A stretch of 64,000 nt of DNA from Candidatus Coprovivens excrementavium (GCA_944363975.1 CALVVU010000006.1:1-64000); one strand, 5' to 3'; positions 1 to 11,007 are shown, counted from the stretch's first letter. The notes: generated by a model not told the origin, from the sequence alone. Made by a program: numbers and translations.

Positions 1-36
1 GCAAGAATGTATAATGAAAAAAATAATAATATTTAA
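1..36 (+). CDS. possible C-terminal tail of a gene cut by the left edge
   Basis: Reading frame 1 is open from the first base for eleven codons and then meets TAA. A terminator-like hairpin follows about 45 bases downstream, as expected behind a gene end. The fragment is too short to identify. It could also be chance open frame in AT-rich DNA. Confidence 0.3.
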   Translation, partial: ARMYNEKNNNI

Positions 37-78
37 GTAATTAATATTAGCTAAAAATAATACAAATTACAATTTATA

Positions 79-104
79 GAGTAGATTAATGTCTACTTTT
101 TCTT
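79..104 (+). terminator. Rho-independent terminator upstream of rbgA
   Basis: AGTAGA (80-85) pairs with TCTACT (92-97) across a six-base loop and is followed by a short T run. It would end transcription coming from the left edge. Confidence 0.55.
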
Positions 105-118
105 TTGATTAAAAAGTA

Positions 119-127
119 TGATATAAT
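119..127 (+). promoter_or_regulatory. extended -10 promoter of rbgA
   Basis: TG at 119-120 followed by TATAAT at 122-127 makes an extended -10 element. No good -35 is seen at the right distance. The rbgA start lies about 30 bases downstream. Confidence 0.5.
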
Positions 128-157
128 GAAATAGATTTTATGCGAGGAAGTGATTAT

Positions 158-1039
158 ATGGTAAATGAAGAAAAAAGTTTCCAAAAAAGCAGTATCAACT
201 GGTATCCTGGTCATATGGCTAAAACTAAAAGACTAATAAATGAAAAGAGTAAGTTAATTGATGTTGTTTATGAAGTTATAGATGCTAGAATACCTAATTC
301 TTCAAAGATAAAGGATATTGATGATTTATTGAAGAATAAACCTCGTATTTTAATTATGACAAAAAAAGATTTATGTGATTTGGAAGTTACTTTAAAATGG
401 AAAAAATATTATGAGGAAAAAGGTTATATTGTAGCTTTAGTTGATTTAACTCAGAATAATAGTGTTAATGAAATAATTAATTTGACTCATAAATTAACCA
501 AAAATGTCCAAGATAAAAGAGAGGAAAAAGGTTTAATTAAAAGAGATATTAAAGCTTTAGTAATAGGTATCCCTAATGTAGGGAAGAGTACACTAATAAA
601 TAGAATGGCCGGTAGAAAGGTTGCTGCTGTTGGAAATACTCCTGGAGTTACGAAGAATCTTAATTGGTTAAAGACATCAAGTGATATTTTATTATTAGAT
701 ACTCCAGGTATATTATGGCCAAAGTTAGATAAACAGGAAGTAGCTTTAAATTTAGCGAGTTTTACGGCTATACCTAGAGATATCTTGCCAGTAGATAGTG
801 TTGCCATTCATATATTAAATAAGTTAGATAAATATTATAATAATATATTGAAAGAAAGATATGGACTGGATTATATAGATAATGATGATATAGAAATGGT
901 GTATGAGAAAATAGGACGAAGATTAGGTGCAATTATCTCTGGTGGAGAAATTGATTATGATCGTGTTAGTAAAAATATTTTAGAAGATATAAAAAATGAA
1001 AGAATTAAGGGGATAACTTTTGATCGCTTTGACGATTGA
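158..1039 (+). CDS. rbgA: ribosome biogenesis GTPase RbgA (YlqF)
   Basis: This is a circularly permuted GTPase that matures the 50S ribosomal subunit. The N-terminus has the family signature NWYPGHMAK. The G motifs come in permuted order: G4 TKKD, then G1 GIPNVGKST, then the G2 region GNTPGVT, then G3 DTPG. The C-terminal part (about residues 200-293) is the RNA-binding region. I chose ATG 158 because GAGGAAG (144-150) sits at the right distance; an in-frame ATG at 140 would lie upstream of that ribosome site. The order rbgA then rnhB is common in Firmicutes. Length (293 residues) is normal. Confidence 0.95.
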   Translation: MVNEEKSFQKSSINWYPGHMAKTKRLINEKSKLIDVVYEVIDARIPNSSKIKDIDDLLKNKPRILIMTKKDLCDLEVTLKWKKYYEEKGYIVALVDLTQNNSVNEIINLTHKLTKNVQDKREEKGLIKRDIKALVIGIPNVGKSTLINRMAGRKVAAVGNTPGVTKNLNWLKTSSDILLLDTPGILWPKLDKQEVALNLASFTAIPRDILPVDSVAIHILNKLDKYYNNILKERYGLDYIDNDDIEMVYEKIGRRLGAIISGGEIDYDRVSKNILEDIKNERIKGITFDRFDD

Positions 1040-1086
1040 TTGTAGTAGGTATTGTGATATATTTGTGTTAAAATATATCTGTGGGG

Positions 1087-1112
1087 ATGAGTTTTGATTT
1101 TTCAAAGCTCAT
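1087..1112 (+). other. hairpin between rbgA and rnhB
   Basis: Eleven bases (1087-1097) pair with 1102-1112 across a TTTT loop, with one G-T pair. Only a weak T tract follows (TTGTTCTG). It may be a leaky terminator or attenuator ahead of rnhB. Confidence 0.45.
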
Positions 1113-1148
1113 TTGTTCTGAATGAGAAGAATTAAGGAGAAGTTATTA

Positions 1149-1799
1149 ATGCAAGTAGAGGATGAAGAAAGAGATTTACTCAAATATGAAAAAGAATTAT
1201 ACAAAAAGGGAATTACATTGATTGGAGGAGTTGATGAAGTTGGCCGTGGACCTTTAGTTGGTCCTGTAGTAGCAGCTTGTGTTATTTTACCAGTTAATTA
1301 TAAATTATCAGGTTTGGATGATAGTAAAAAATTATCTGAGAAGAAAAGAGAAAAATTTTATGATATAATTATGAAAGATGCAATTGCTGTTGGAATTGGG
1401 GTAGTGGATGCTAAAAAAATAGATGAAATAAATATTTTAGAGGCTTCACGTTTAGCAATGAAATTAGCAATTGAAAATTTGAATGTAAAACCTGAATTTG
1501 TTTTGAGTGATGCAATGAAACTTGATAATATAGATATACCTTATGAAGCTATAATACATGGTGATTCTTTATCTTTGAGTATTGCTGCTGGTAGTGTAAT
1601 AGCTAAAGTGACTCGTGATAGAATGATGTATGAGTTAGATGAAAAGTATCCAGAATACGGATTTGCTCAACATAAGGGCTATCCGACAAAAAAACATTTG
1701 GAAAATTTACAAAAATATGGTATTTTATCAAATTATAGGTTTACTTATAAGCCAGTAAGTGATTTAATTAATAAGATGAAAGTTGTGGTAAGGAAATGA
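1149..1799 (+). CDS. rnhB: ribonuclease HII
   Basis: RNase HII cuts RNA in RNA-DNA hybrids and removes single ribonucleotides from DNA. The active-site block DEVGRGPLVGPV lies near residue 30, followed by the conserved HGDSLSLSIAAGSVIAKVTRD block (near residue 145) and HKGYPTKKH. These hold the acidic metal ligands of the family. I chose ATG 1149 because AAGGAG (1134-1139) is spaced correctly for it; the upstream ATG at 1121-1123 has no ribosome site. The stop overlaps the next start (ATGA), so translation is probably coupled to the LTA synthase-like gene. Length (216 residues) is usual for the short form without an N-terminal extension. Confidence 0.95.
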   Translation: MQVEDEERDLLKYEKELYKKGITLIGGVDEVGRGPLVGPVVAACVILPVNYKLSGLDDSKKLSEKKREKFYDIIMKDAIAVGIGVVDAKKIDEINILEASRLAMKLAIENLNVKPEFVLSDAMKLDNIDIPYEAIIHGDSLSLSIAAGSVIAKVTRDRMMYELDEKYPEYGFAQHKGYPTKKHLENLQKYGILSNYRFTYKPVSDLINKMKVVVRK

Positions 1800-3901
1800 G
1801 AATATTTTATAATAATGTTTTTAAAAATTATTTTCTGTTGATGTTAACTTTATTTAGTGGAGAAATTATTTTTAGATGGTGTATTGGTTTGCCTATTTTG
1901 GATTGGGCATTGTTGAGAATATTTCTTGGAATTAATATAGTTAGTCTTGTATGTGGAGCTTTGTTTTCTTTTTGTGGTCGTATTGCGGGTAACATTTTAA
2001 CATTTTTAGTTGCTTTGGTAGGAACTATATATGCTATTGCTCAGGCTGGATTTGAAAATTATTTAGGAGTATATATGTCTTTTGGAGCTAGTTCACAAGC
2101 AGGAGCAGTTAAAGATTACATAGTAGATTATTTACAATCTTTTTCGTGGACATTTTATTTAATTGCTATTCCTTTAGGTATTTTATTGTTATTTTATATT
2201 TTTGTAGATCATCGAATTAAAGTATTAGAAAGAAATGATGAAATAGATTTTGCTGATAAATTTGATGGCGAAGAACGTAAAAAGCAAAATGAGCTTTATA
2301 TTTTAAAGAGAAAAAAAGCGCGAAAACGTAATGGAATTATAAATGCTTTTGTATTAACTGTTATTTTAGCTGGAATTTATTATTATACTTTATCTGCACC
2401 ATTTATGCAGAATGATATTCAATTAAAAACAACGAAAGAATTATTTTCTAATCCAGATATTCCAAATATTGCAATGGGACAATTTGGATATACGATGTAT
2501 GCTTTTGTTGATGTAAAAAGTGTTGTGATGCCGGCAAATAATCAAGAAATAACTGAATTTAGTGATGGATATGAAAAAGAAGAACAAGTTATAAGTGATT
2601 ATACTAGATATATTGATGATACTTTGTGGGAAGAAGTTATTAAGAATGAGAAAAATTCTAATTATCGAACTTTAAGTAATTATTTTATTAGTCAAGAAAT
2701 AACTGATAAAAATGATTTTACTGGTTTCTTTAAAGATAAGAATTTGATTGTTATTATGATGGAGTCAACTACGAATATTGTCTTAAATGAAGAATATTAT
2801 CCAAATTTATATAAATTATATACAGATGGATGGTCTTGGAAAAATGCATATAGTCCAAGAAATTCTTGTTCTACTGGTAATAATGAAATGAGTGGAATGG
2901 TTGGCTTGTATACAATAAATAATTCTTGTACAGCGAATAATTATAAAAATAATGTATATCCAGAAGCTATTTTTAACTTATTTAATAATGCAGGTTATAC
3001 AACAAGTAGTTATCATAATTATACTGAACAATATTATGCACGTGCAACGATTCATCCAAATATGGGTAGTGGACATTATTATGGCGTTCAAGAATTGGGA
3101 ATTCCTTATAGTAATGTATATCAAGAGTGGCCTAGTGATGTAGAATTAATGGAAAAGGTATTAGAATTAACTGAAGATCAAGATAAGTTTATGGCTTGGG
3201 TAACTACAGTATCAGCTCATCAACCTTATAGTCAAAGTAGTGAGCTTGGTAATAAGTATCTTGATTTATTTGAAGATACAAATTATAATACATCCCTTAA
3301 GAGATATATGTCTAAATTAAAAGAGTTTGATAATTCGATAGGAACTTTAATAAATGGTTTAGAGGAACAAGGAAAATTAGACGATACTGTTATTGTTTTA
3401 TTTGCAGATCATTATCCTTATGGTTTGACAAATAGTACTTTGAATTCGTATTTTGATTATGATGTTAGAGTTGACTATGAAGTTGATAGAACACCATTTA
3501 TTATTTATAATCCGCAGATTCATGCTGAAGTACATGATGAATATACTTCTTACATGAATTTAACACCAACAATTGCTAACTTGTTTGATTTGGATTATGA
3601 TCCACGTTTATATGCTGGAAGAGATATTTTATCTGATACTTATGAAAATAGAGTCGTTTTTGCTGATGGTTCTTGGAAAGATCCAGTAGCTTTCTATAAT
3701 GCTTCAACTGGTAAAATAAGTTATAGTGAACCAAATACTACTTATACTAGCGAAGAAATTAAGGAAATTAATAATTCAATTAAAAATAGAATTTCAATGT
3801 CTAATTTGGCAATTAGAACAAATTATTTTAAATATTTAGAAGATGCTAAAGATAAATATAGAGTTGATGATTTAGAAGCAACAGAAGAGAGTACTAGTTA
3901 G
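1796..3901 (+). CDS. LTA synthase family sulfatase-fold membrane enzyme
   Basis: The first about 200 residues hold roughly five membrane segments; the rest is an extracellular alkaline-phosphatase-fold domain (sulfatase family). LtaS-type enzymes transfer glycerol-phosphate from phosphatidylglycerol to a growing lipoteichoic acid chain outside the membrane. Likely catalytic and metal residues are Glu323 (in MMEST), nucleophile Thr360 (in CSTGN) and Asp538-His539 (in FADHYP), matching the Glu/Thr/Asp-His layout of LtaS. The start overlaps the rnhB stop. About 60 residues past the sulfatase core form an acidic tail. A related phosphoglycerol or phosphoethanolamine transferase cannot be ruled out. 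Confidence 0.88.
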   Translation: MRIFYNNVFKNYFLLMLTLFSGEIIFRWCIGLPILDWALLRIFLGINIVSLVCGALFSFCGRIAGNILTFLVALVGTIYAIAQAGFENYLGVYMSFGASSQAGAVKDYIVDYLQSFSWTFYLIAIPLGILLLFYIFVDHRIKVLERNDEIDFADKFDGEERKKQNELYILKRKKARKRNGIINAFVLTVILAGIYYYTLSAPFMQNDIQLKTTKELFSNPDIPNIAMGQFGYTMYAFVDVKSVVMPANNQEITEFSDGYEKEEQVISDYTRYIDDTLWEEVIKNEKNSNYRTLSNYFISQEITDKNDFTGFFKDKNLIVIMMESTTNIVLNEEYYPNLYKLYTDGWSWKNAYSPRNSCSTGNNEMSGMVGLYTINNSCTANNYKNNVYPEAIFNLFNNAGYTTSSYHNYTEQYYARATIHPNMGSGHYYGVQELGIPYSNVYQEWPSDVELMEKVLELTEDQDKFMAWVTTVSAHQPYSQSSELGNKYLDLFEDTNYNTSLKRYMSKLKEFDNSIGTLINGLEEQGKLDDTVIVLFADHYPYGLTNSTLNSYFDYDVRVDYEVDRTPFIIYNPQIHAEVHDEYTSYMNLTPTIANLFDLDYDPRLYAGRDILSDTYENRVVFADGSWKDPVAFYNASTGKISYSEPNTTYTSEEIKEINNSIKNRISMSNLAIRTNYFKYLEDAKDKYRVDDLEATEESTS

Positions 3902-3938
3902 TATTGAATATTTTAATAATCAAGAAAGGAATATATTT

Positions 3939-5957
3939 ATGAAAAAATTAGTTATAGTGGAATCTCCTAGTAAAAGTAAAACAATTGAAAAATATTTGGG
4001 TGAAGATTATAAAGTAGTTGCTAGTATGGGACATATTAGAGATTTAGCTACAACTGGTAAATTTGGATTAGGTGTTGATGTTGATAATGATTTTACACCA
4101 TCTTATATTCCAATGAAAGGTAAAAAGAAAGTTATTAGTGAATTAAAGAAACTTAGTAAAGATGCTAGTTGTGTATATTTAGCAACTGACCCGGACCGTG
4201 AAGGGGAAGCTATTAGTTGGCATTTAAAAGAGGCTTTAGGATTAAAAAAAGATTATGAAAGAGTAACTTTTAATGAAATAACTAAAGATGTAATTCTAGA
4301 AGCTTTTGCTGAACCAAGAGATATTGATATTGATTTAGTTAAAAGTCAGGAAACAAGAAGAATTCTAGATCGTATTATAGGATTTAGGTTGTCTAAATTG
4401 ATGCAATCGAAGACGGGAGGAAAAAGTGCTGGTCGTGTTCAGAGTGTTGCTCTTAAATTGATTGTTGATCGTGAAAGGGAAATTGAAGCTTTTATTCCGG
4501 AGGAGTATTGGTCTATTACAGCTGTTTTTGGTGAAATGGAGGCTAATCTCGAAAAATATAAAGAAAAAAAAATAGAATTAAAGAATGAAGAAGAAGCACA
4601 AAAAGTTATTGATTCTTTAGATGAACTTTTTGTAATTCAAGATATAGATATTAAAGAAAAAAATAAAAAAGGTGTAATGCCTTTTAAAACTAGTACATTG
4701 CAACAAGTTGCAGCTAATAAACTGAATTTTGCAAGTAGTAAAACGATGCGTTTAGCTCAAAAATTATATGAAGGAATAGATATAGGTAGTGAAACTGTTG
4801 GTTTAATAACTTATATGCGTACAGATAGTGAAAGATTATCTCCTTTATTTATTGATGAAGCTTTTAAATTTATAAAGGAAAATTATGGGGACAAGTATGT
4901 TGGTTATGTAAAAAAGCAAAAGAAAAATGAAAATATGCAAGATGCTCACGAAGGTATTCGTGTGACAAGTGTTTATCGTACACCAAAATCACTTAAAGAA
5001 TATTTGACTAATGATGAATATAAATTATATAGCTTGATATATGCGCGTAGTTTAGCTTGTTTAATGGCAGATGCAAAAGTTAAAGCAACGGCATTATCAT
5101 TGATAAATAATGATTATTTATTTAAAGCAACAGGAAGTGTTTTAATATTTGATGGTTATTTAAAAGTATATGGTGATTATGAAAGTTCAGAGGATGTCAT
5201 GTTACCTGATTTAACAGGAATTGACTCCATAAAAGCTGATGAGGTTTTAAAGGAGCAACATTTTACTAAACCATTACCGAGGTATACTGAGAGTTCTCTG
5301 ATAAAAGATTTAGAAAAGTTGGGAATAGGTAGGCCTTCTACTTATGCAACTATTATGGAAACAATTAAGGCACGTGATTATGTAAAAGTAGAAGATAAGA
5401 AATTTATTCCAACTAAGATTGGAATCGAAACAACCGATAAATTACAAGAAGGTTTTAGTGATATTATTAATGTTGAATATACTGCTAATATGGAAAAAGA
5501 ATTAGATGAAATTGCAGAAGCAAAAATTAATAATGTCGATGTATTGAAAGAATTTTATGATAAATTTGAACCTTTAGTTGAAGATGCTTTTAAAAATATG
5601 GAAAAAAAGGAAGCTGAAAAAACTGGTGAGTCATGTCCAAATTGTGGAAGTCCGTTGGTAATAAGAAATGGAAAGTATGGCGAGTTTGTTGCTTGTTCTA
5701 ATTATCCTGAATGTAAATATATAAAAAAGGAAGAAGTAGAAATAAAAGAAATCTGTGCTTGTCCAAATTGTGGAAATAAAATTGTTGAGAAGAAAAGTCG
5801 TAGAGGAAAATTATTTTATGGATGTAATAATTATCCTAAATGTAAGACGGCATATTGGGATAAACCAACAGGTAAGAAATGTCCTAATTGTGGAGAAATG
5901 TTATTAGAAAAAAATGGTAAAATACATTGTAGTTCTTGTGAATATAAAGACGAGTAA
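3939..5957 (+). CDS. topA: DNA topoisomerase I (type IA)
   Basis: Relaxes negatively supercoiled DNA. The N-terminal TOPRIM domain begins VIVESPSKSKTIEKYLG and carries the acidic triad DPDREGE. The nucleophile is Tyr292 in the motif TYMRTDS. The C-terminus has three zinc-ribbon repeats: two full CPNCG...C-x5-C types and a shorter CPNCG...CSSC one. Length (672 residues) is typical of Firmicutes TopA. AAGAAAGGA upstream is the ribosome site. A terminator stem begins inside the last codons. Confidence 0.97.
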   Translation: MKKLVIVESPSKSKTIEKYLGEDYKVVASMGHIRDLATTGKFGLGVDVDNDFTPSYIPMKGKKKVISELKKLSKDASCVYLATDPDREGEAISWHLKEALGLKKDYERVTFNEITKDVILEAFAEPRDIDIDLVKSQETRRILDRIIGFRLSKLMQSKTGGKSAGRVQSVALKLIVDREREIEAFIPEEYWSITAVFGEMEANLEKYKEKKIELKNEEEAQKVIDSLDELFVIQDIDIKEKNKKGVMPFKTSTLQQVAANKLNFASSKTMRLAQKLYEGIDIGSETVGLITYMRTDSERLSPLFIDEAFKFIKENYGDKYVGYVKKQKKNENMQDAHEGIRVTSVYRTPKSLKEYLTNDEYKLYSLIYARSLACLMADAKVKATALSLINNDYLFKATGSVLIFDGYLKVYGDYESSEDVMLPDLTGIDSIKADEVLKEQHFTKPLPRYTESSLIKDLEKLGIGRPSTYATIMETIKARDYVKVEDKKFIPTKIGIETTDKLQEGFSDIINVEYTANMEKELDEIAEAKINNVDVLKEFYDKFEPLVEDAFKNMEKKEAEKTGESCPNCGSPLVIRNGKYGEFVACSNYPECKYIKKEEVEIKEICACPNCGNKIVEKKSRRGKLFYGCNNYPKCKTAYWDKPTGKKCPNCGEMLLEKNGKIHCSSCEYKDE

Positions 5958-5969
5958 TCGTCTTTTTTT
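5946..5969 (+). terminator. terminator of topA, overlapping its stop
   Basis: AAAGACGA (5946-5953) pairs perfectly with TCGTCTTT (5958-5965) across GTAA, then a T run. The 5' arm is coding sequence of topA. Confidence 0.85.
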
Positions 5970-6008
5970 GTTATATAATAAATGATACAATGGATATGAG
6001 GTGTTAAA

Positions 6009-7544
6009 ATGAAAAAGATAAAAGAGTTTGTATTTGAAAATTGGATCTTTGTTTTATTTTTAATTCCTTTTATATTAATCTGCTATAATAACAAAATGCC
6101 TGATAATGATATATGGTTTTTACTTAATAATGGAAGATATGTTATAAATAGTGGAATACCTGTTGTTGATCCTTTTACGATACATGAAGGATTAAAATAT
6201 GTAATGCAACAGTGGGGAACATCTTTATTTTTTTGGATTTTATATAAATATTTTGGTGGTAAGGCTTTTATTGTATTTATTTATATTATATCTTTTTTAC
6301 TTATGTATCTTTTTTATAAATTATGTTATTTGGTTTCTGATAAAAAAAAGTTATCAGTTATTATTACAAGTATAACATTTTGTATTATTTATGATTTTAT
6401 TGTGACAAGGCCTCAGGTATTAACATTTATGTTCCTTTTATTAGAAATATTGTGTTTAGAGTTATATATAAAGAAAGACAACATTAAATATTTAATTGTT
6501 TTGCCTTTTATATCATTATTGTTAATTAATTTTCATGCATCAATGTGGTGGTTTCAGTTTATTTTTTTATTACCTTTTATTTGCAATGGATTAAGCATTT
6601 TTAATTTAAATTTTTTAAAAAAATATAGATTAGATAAATACAGATTAACTCCTATTATAATTGTGGCTATTTTTATGTTTTTGTTTGGTTTTGTTAATCC
6701 GTATGGAATAGATGCAATAACTTTTATTTTTAAATCTTATGGTATTAATTCAATAAATAATGCTATTGGAGAAATGAAATCTTTGTCTTTTGATAATTAT
6801 TACGGAAAAGCGTTTTTGGGAATAATTATTTTTCTAACTTTATTAATGCATTTTAGAAAAGATTTTAAATTTGATATTAGACATTTATGTTTTATATGTG
6901 GTGGATTTCTTTTAATTGCAATGCATTTGAAGTCTTTTGCTTGGGGAATATTTATAATAATGTATTCAATTTCTTATGCATTAGGAAATATTAAAATCAA
7001 GACTTTTGCAAAAGGAAAAGTATTGAGAATATTAAGATGTTTATATAATGGAGTTGTTATTTCTTTTTCTTTATTTGGTCTTGTCACCTTTGGAATGATA
7101 TTGAAATTATCTTTTGAAAATTATTCCTTTAGTCAAGGTATTTTAAAGAATAATTATGAGGAAGTTACAAAGTACATATTAAATAATTATAATAAAGATG
7201 ATGTTATTTTGTATGTTGATTTTAATAATGGTGGATATACTGAATTTATGGGATTAAAATCTTATATAGATGGAAGAGCTGAATTATTTGTTAAAAAATT
7301 TAATGGAAAAAGTGATATTTTTGATGAATATGTTGAAATTTTAAATGATAATATAATAGTTGAAGATTTTATAGAAAAATATAAATTTACACATCTTATT
7401 GTATATGCTGAAACTAAATTAGATAAGTATTTGAAGAATAGTTCTGACTACGATAAAGTATTTGAAAGTACTGAGTATATTGACGAAGATGGTAATGCTT
7501 ATATGAATCTATATGTAAGAAATGATATTGAGGTTATAAAATGA
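6009..7544 (+). CDS. polytopic membrane protein, GT-C glycosyltransferase-like
   Basis: About ten hydrophobic segments span residues 10-365, then comes a soluble tail of about 145 residues. The first external loop has an acidic DND motif followed by DPFT and QWGTS. Acidic motifs in that loop are typical of GT-C enzymes, which use lipid-linked sugars on the outer membrane face. The tail (near residue 400-430) has an [17 protein letters not shown] stretch like that in large membrane glycosyltransferases. The stop overlaps the next start (ATGA), so the two proteins probably act together, perhaps on a cell-surface glycan. The exact reaction cannot be told. Confidence 0.6.
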   Translation: MKKIKEFVFENWIFVLFLIPFILICYNNKMPDNDIWFLLNNGRYVINSGIPVVDPFTIHEGLKYVMQQWGTSLFFWILYKYFGGKAFIVFIYIISFLLMYLFYKLCYLVSDKKKLSVIITSITFCIIYDFIVTRPQVLTFMFLLLEILCLELYIKKDNIKYLIVLPFISLLLINFHASMWWFQFIFLLPFICNGLSIFNLNFLKKYRLDKYRLTPIIIVAIFMFLFGFVNPYGIDAITFIFKSYGINSINNAIGEMKSLSFDNYYGKAFLGIIIFLTLLMHFRKDFKFDIRHLCFICGGFLLIAMHLKSFAWGIFIIMYSISYALGNIKIKTFAKGKVLRILRCLYNGVVISFSLFGLVTFGMILKLSFENYSFSQGILKNNYEEVTKYILNNYNKDDVILYVDFNNGGYTEFMGLKSYIDGRAELFVKKFNGKSDIFDEYVEILNDNIIVEDFIEKYKFTHLIVYAETKLDKYLKNSSDYDKVFESTEYIDEDGNAYMNLYVRNDIEVIK

Positions 7545-9085
7545 AAAGAGTTGTTATTATCGGTGCTGGTCCGGCTGGCTTAACAGCGGCATATGAACTA
7601 TTAAAAAATAGTAAAGATTATAATGTTGAAATTCTAGAAGAGAATGGACAAGTTGGTGGTATTTCAAAAACTATTAATTACAAAGGAAATAGAATGGATT
7701 TAGGAGGACATAGATTCTTTTCAAAAAGTGATAGAGTAAATGAGTTTTGGAATGAAGTAATGCCTATACAAGGAAAACCATCTTTTGATGATAAGAAATT
7801 AAAAAGGAAGAAAAAATTTCAAAAAGGAGGACCCGATCCAGAAAAAGAAGACAATGTAATGTTAGTTAGAGAAAGAGTATCTAGAATATATTATTTAAAG
7901 AAATTTTTCGATTATCCAATTACATTGAAGTTTGAAACACTGAAAAATATGGGGTTTGTTAGAACTATGCAAAGTGGTTTTAGTTATTTAAAAAGTTTAG
8001 TTTTTAAGAAAAAAGAAGATTCTTTGGAAAATTTTTATGTTAATAGATTTGGAAGAAAATTATATAGTATGTTTTTCGAAGGATATACAGAGAAACTATG
8101 GGGAAGACATCCGAAAGAAATATCTGCTGATTGGGGAGTGCAGAGAGTTAAGGGAATTTCAATAATAGCGGTATTAAAAGATGGTTTTAGAAAAATACTT
8201 CATATAAAAACAGATGGACAAGAAACATCTTTAATAGAAGAATATTATTATCCTAAATTTGGTCCTGGTCATTTATGGGAAAAAGTTACTAAAGATGTAA
8301 AAAAAATGGGTGGTAAAATTTTGCTGAATCATAAAGTGGAAAAAATTAATATTGAAAAAAATAATGTTAAATCTTTGGTGTGTGGTGTTGATGGTAGAGA
8401 AGTTATAGTAGAAGGTGATATTTTTATTTCTTCAATGCCGATAAAGGATTTAATAAGTGGAATAAATGGAGTATCTTCTGATGTATCTAAAATAGCTAAT
8501 GGCTTACCATATAGAGATTTTGTGACAGTAGGCCTATTAGTTAAGAAGTTAAACTTAAAGAATGAAACTAATAAAAAAACATTAAATAATATAATTCCTG
8601 ATTGTTGGATTTATGTACAAGAGCATGATGTAAAAATGGGAAGAATTCAAATATTTAATAATTGGAGTCCGTATATGGTTAAAAAACCAATGGAGACTGT
8701 ATGGATTGGTTTAGAGTACTTTTGTAATGAAAATGATGAGTTTTGGAATATGACGGAAAAAGAGACTATTAAACTTGCGACAGAAGAATTAATATCGATG
8801 GGGATTATTGAGAAAGATGATATTTTGGATTCTCATAGAGAAAAAGTAAGAAAAGCATATCCTGCTTATTTTGATACTTATAAAGATATTAATAAAGTAA
8901 TTGAATATTTAAATTGTTTTGATAATTTATATTGTATAGGTAGAAATGGTCAACATAGATATAATAATATGGATCATTCGATGATGACAGCGTTTGAAAC
9001 AATAGATTACATATTAGGTAAGACTAGTGATAAAAAGGCTATATGGAATGTTAATGTTGAAAAAGTATATCACGAAAAGAAGTAA
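7541..9085 (+). CDS. FAD-dependent oxidoreductase, UDP-galactopyranose mutase/amine oxidase-like
   Basis: The N-terminus is a Rossmann dinucleotide fold with [13 protein letters not shown], the ribose-binding acid in EILEEN, then GGISKT and the GGHRFF motif seen in mutase and protoporphyrinogen-oxidase-like flavoproteins. The middle has the family block [16 protein letters not shown], and the C-terminus has an FAD-contact block around [18 protein letters not shown]. Related proteins often sit beside membrane glycosyltransferases, and here the gene is translationally coupled to one, which suggests modification of a sugar nucleotide or glycolipid. Substrate unknown. Length 514 residues. Confidence 0.8.
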   Translation: MKRVVIIGAGPAGLTAAYELLKNSKDYNVEILEENGQVGGISKTINYKGNRMDLGGHRFFSKSDRVNEFWNEVMPIQGKPSFDDKKLKRKKKFQKGGPDPEKEDNVMLVRERVSRIYYLKKFFDYPITLKFETLKNMGFVRTMQSGFSYLKSLVFKKKEDSLENFYVNRFGRKLYSMFFEGYTEKLWGRHPKEISADWGVQRVKGISIIAVLKDGFRKILHIKTDGQETSLIEEYYYPKFGPGHLWEKVTKDVKKMGGKILLNHKVEKINIEKNNVKSLVCGVDGREVIVEGDIFISSMPIKDLISGINGVSSDVSKIANGLPYRDFVTVGLLVKKLNLKNETNKKTLNNIIPDCWIYVQEHDVKMGRIQIFNNWSPYMVKKPMETVWIGLEYFCNENDEFWNMTEKETIKLATEELISMGIIEKDDILDSHREKVRKAYPAYFDTYKDINKVIEYLNCFDNLYCIGRNGQHRYNNMDHSMMTAFETIDYILGKTSDKKAIWNVNVEKVYHEKK

Positions 9086-9162
9086 TGTAATAAGATAATT
9101 TAATAAAATAATGAATTCTTTTTAGGTTTTTAATATATATGGTAAGTTTTAATATTTTTTGT

Positions 9163-9168
9163 TATAAT
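9163..9168 (+). promoter_or_regulatory. -10 element of lepA
   Basis: TATAAT lies about 19 bases before the chosen lepA start. The -35 region at the correct distance is weak. The 92-base gap before lepA contains no gene. Confidence 0.4.
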
Positions 9169-9186
9169 CGTTGATAGGTGATTTAC

Positions 9187-10983
9187 ATGAAACAAGAGAA
9201 TATAAGAAATTTTTCAATTATTGCTCATATTGATCATGGTAAAAGTACTTTGGCTGATCGTATTTTGGAAATTACAGGTAGTGTTAATAAACATGATATG
9301 AAGTCACAAATGTTAGATAGTATGGATTTGGAACGTGAAAGAGGAATTACTATTAAACTAAATGCAGTACAATTAAATTATAAATATAATGATGAGGATT
9401 ATACTTTGCATTTGATAGATACTCCTGGACATGTGGATTTTAGTTATGAAGTATCAAGAAGTTTGGCAGCATGTGAAGGTGCAATATTAGTTGTTGATGC
9501 TGCTCAAGGTATAGAAGCTCAAACATTAGCTAATCTTTATTTAGCTTTGGAGGATGACTTAGTTATTATTCCTGTTATTAATAAAATAGATTTACCTAAT
9601 GCTGATGTTCCTAAAGTTTTAAAGGAATTAAAAGATGTTTTAGGTTTTAGTGAAGAAGAAGTTTTATTGTGTAGTGGAAAGACTGGGGAAGGTGTTGAAG
9701 ATTTAATAAAGGCGGTTATTGAGAGAATACCAGCACCTAAAATTGATAATGATGCACCAACGAGAGCTTTAGTTTTTGATAGTCATTTTGATGCTTATCG
9801 AGGAGTAATAGCTTTAGTTAGAGTTTTTGAAGGTAAAATAACTAATAAAGATACAATAAAATTATTAGCAACAAATGATCAATATGAAGTTGTTGAACTG
9901 GGAGTTAATCATCCTAAAGAAGAAGTAAAAAAAGAATTAGTTTCAGGAGAAGTAGGTTGGATTAGTGGGTCAATTAAAGATATTAGAAGTGTTAGGGTAG
10001 GAGATACATTAACTGTTTTAAAAAATGAGGCAACTGAACAATTGCCTGGTTATCAGCCAATGAAACCAATGGTTTATAGTGGAATATTTCCAGTTGAACC
10101 AAATAAATTTCCTGCTTTAAGAGAAGCTTTAGAGAAATTGCAATTAAATGATGCGTCTTTAACTTTTGAACCTGAAACTTCTGAAGCATTAGGATTTGGA
10201 TTTAGGAGTGGTTTTTTAGGTCTTCTACATATGGATATAATTATGTCTAGATTAGAAAGAGAATTTGATTTAGATGTTATTGCTACTAGTCCTTCGGTAA
10301 TATATGAGGTTTTACTTACTAATGGAGAGACATTTTCTGTAGATAGTCCTTCTAAGTTACCTGATAGAGCGAAAATAAGTACTATATATGAGCCATATAT
10401 AAGGACTAATATTTTTGTACCAAGTGAATTTATTGGACCAATTATGGAATTATGTCAAGAAAAGAGAGGGAATTATATAGGTTTGGATTATATCGATCCG
10501 ACAAGAGTTAATATTCATTATGAAATTCCTTTAGCTGAAATAGTTTATGATTTCTTTGATAGATTGAAAAGTACGACAAAAGGATATGCTTCTTTTGATT
10601 ATGAGTTGTGTGGATATAAGGAATCTAATTTGGTTAAAATGGATATTTTAATTAATGGAGATATAGTTGATGCATTAAGTATGATTGTTCATAAAGATGA
10701 TGCTTATAATAGAGGGAAGAAAATTGTTGAAAATTTAAAGAAGATTATTCCGAGACAAATGTTTCAAGTACCTATTCAAGCAAGTATTGGTAATAAGGTA
10801 ATTGCACGTGAAAATATTAGTGCAATGCGTAAAAATGTTTTGGCTAAATGCTATGGTGGAGATATTTCACGTAAGAAGAAATTACTAGAAAAACAAAAAG
10901 AAGGTAAGAAAAGAATGAAAATGGTCGGAAGAGTGGAAGTTCCACAGGAAGCTTTTTTGGCAATATTAAAATCTGATCAGTAA
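9187..10983 (+). CDS. lepA: elongation factor 4 (LepA)
   Basis: A ribosome-associated translational GTPase that back-translocates or remodels stalled ribosomes. The G domain has AHIDHGKST (G1), RGITIK (G2), DTPGHVDF (G3) and NKIDLP (G4). EF-G-like domains II, III and V follow, then the LepA-specific C-terminal domain with [20 protein letters not shown] and the closing block around [11 protein letters not shown] chose ATG 9187 because AGGTG (9176-9180) is six bases upstream; a GTG at 9178 lies inside that ribosome site. Length 598 residues is normal. Confidence 0.97.
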   Translation: MKQENIRNFSIIAHIDHGKSTLADRILEITGSVNKHDMKSQMLDSMDLERERGITIKLNAVQLNYKYNDEDYTLHLIDTPGHVDFSYEVSRSLAACEGAILVVDAAQGIEAQTLANLYLALEDDLVIIPVINKIDLPNADVPKVLKELKDVLGFSEEEVLLCSGKTGEGVEDLIKAVIERIPAPKIDNDAPTRALVFDSHFDAYRGVIALVRVFEGKITNKDTIKLLATNDQYEVVELGVNHPKEEVKKELVSGEVGWISGSIKDIRSVRVGDTLTVLKNEATEQLPGYQPMKPMVYSGIFPVEPNKFPALREALEKLQLNDASLTFEPETSEALGFGFRSGFLGLLHMDIIMSRLEREFDLDVIATSPSVIYEVLLTNGETFSVDSPSKLPDRAKISTIYEPYIRTNIFVPSEFIGPIMELCQEKRGNYIGLDYIDPTRVNIHYEIPLAEIVYDFFDRLKSTTKGYASFDYELCGYKESNLVKMDILINGDIVDALSMIVHKDDAYNRGKKIVENLKKIIPRQMFQVPIQASIGNKVIARENISAMRKNVLAKCYGGDISRKKKLLEKQKEGKKRMKMVGRVEVPQEAFLAILKSDQ

Positions 10984-11007
10984 GAAATAAATTTCTTGCT
11001 TTTTTTG
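10979..11007 (+). terminator. terminator of lepA
   Basis: AGTAAGAAA (10979-10987) pairs with TTTCTTGCT (10992-11000), followed by seven T. It overlaps the lepA stop. Confidence 0.8.
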
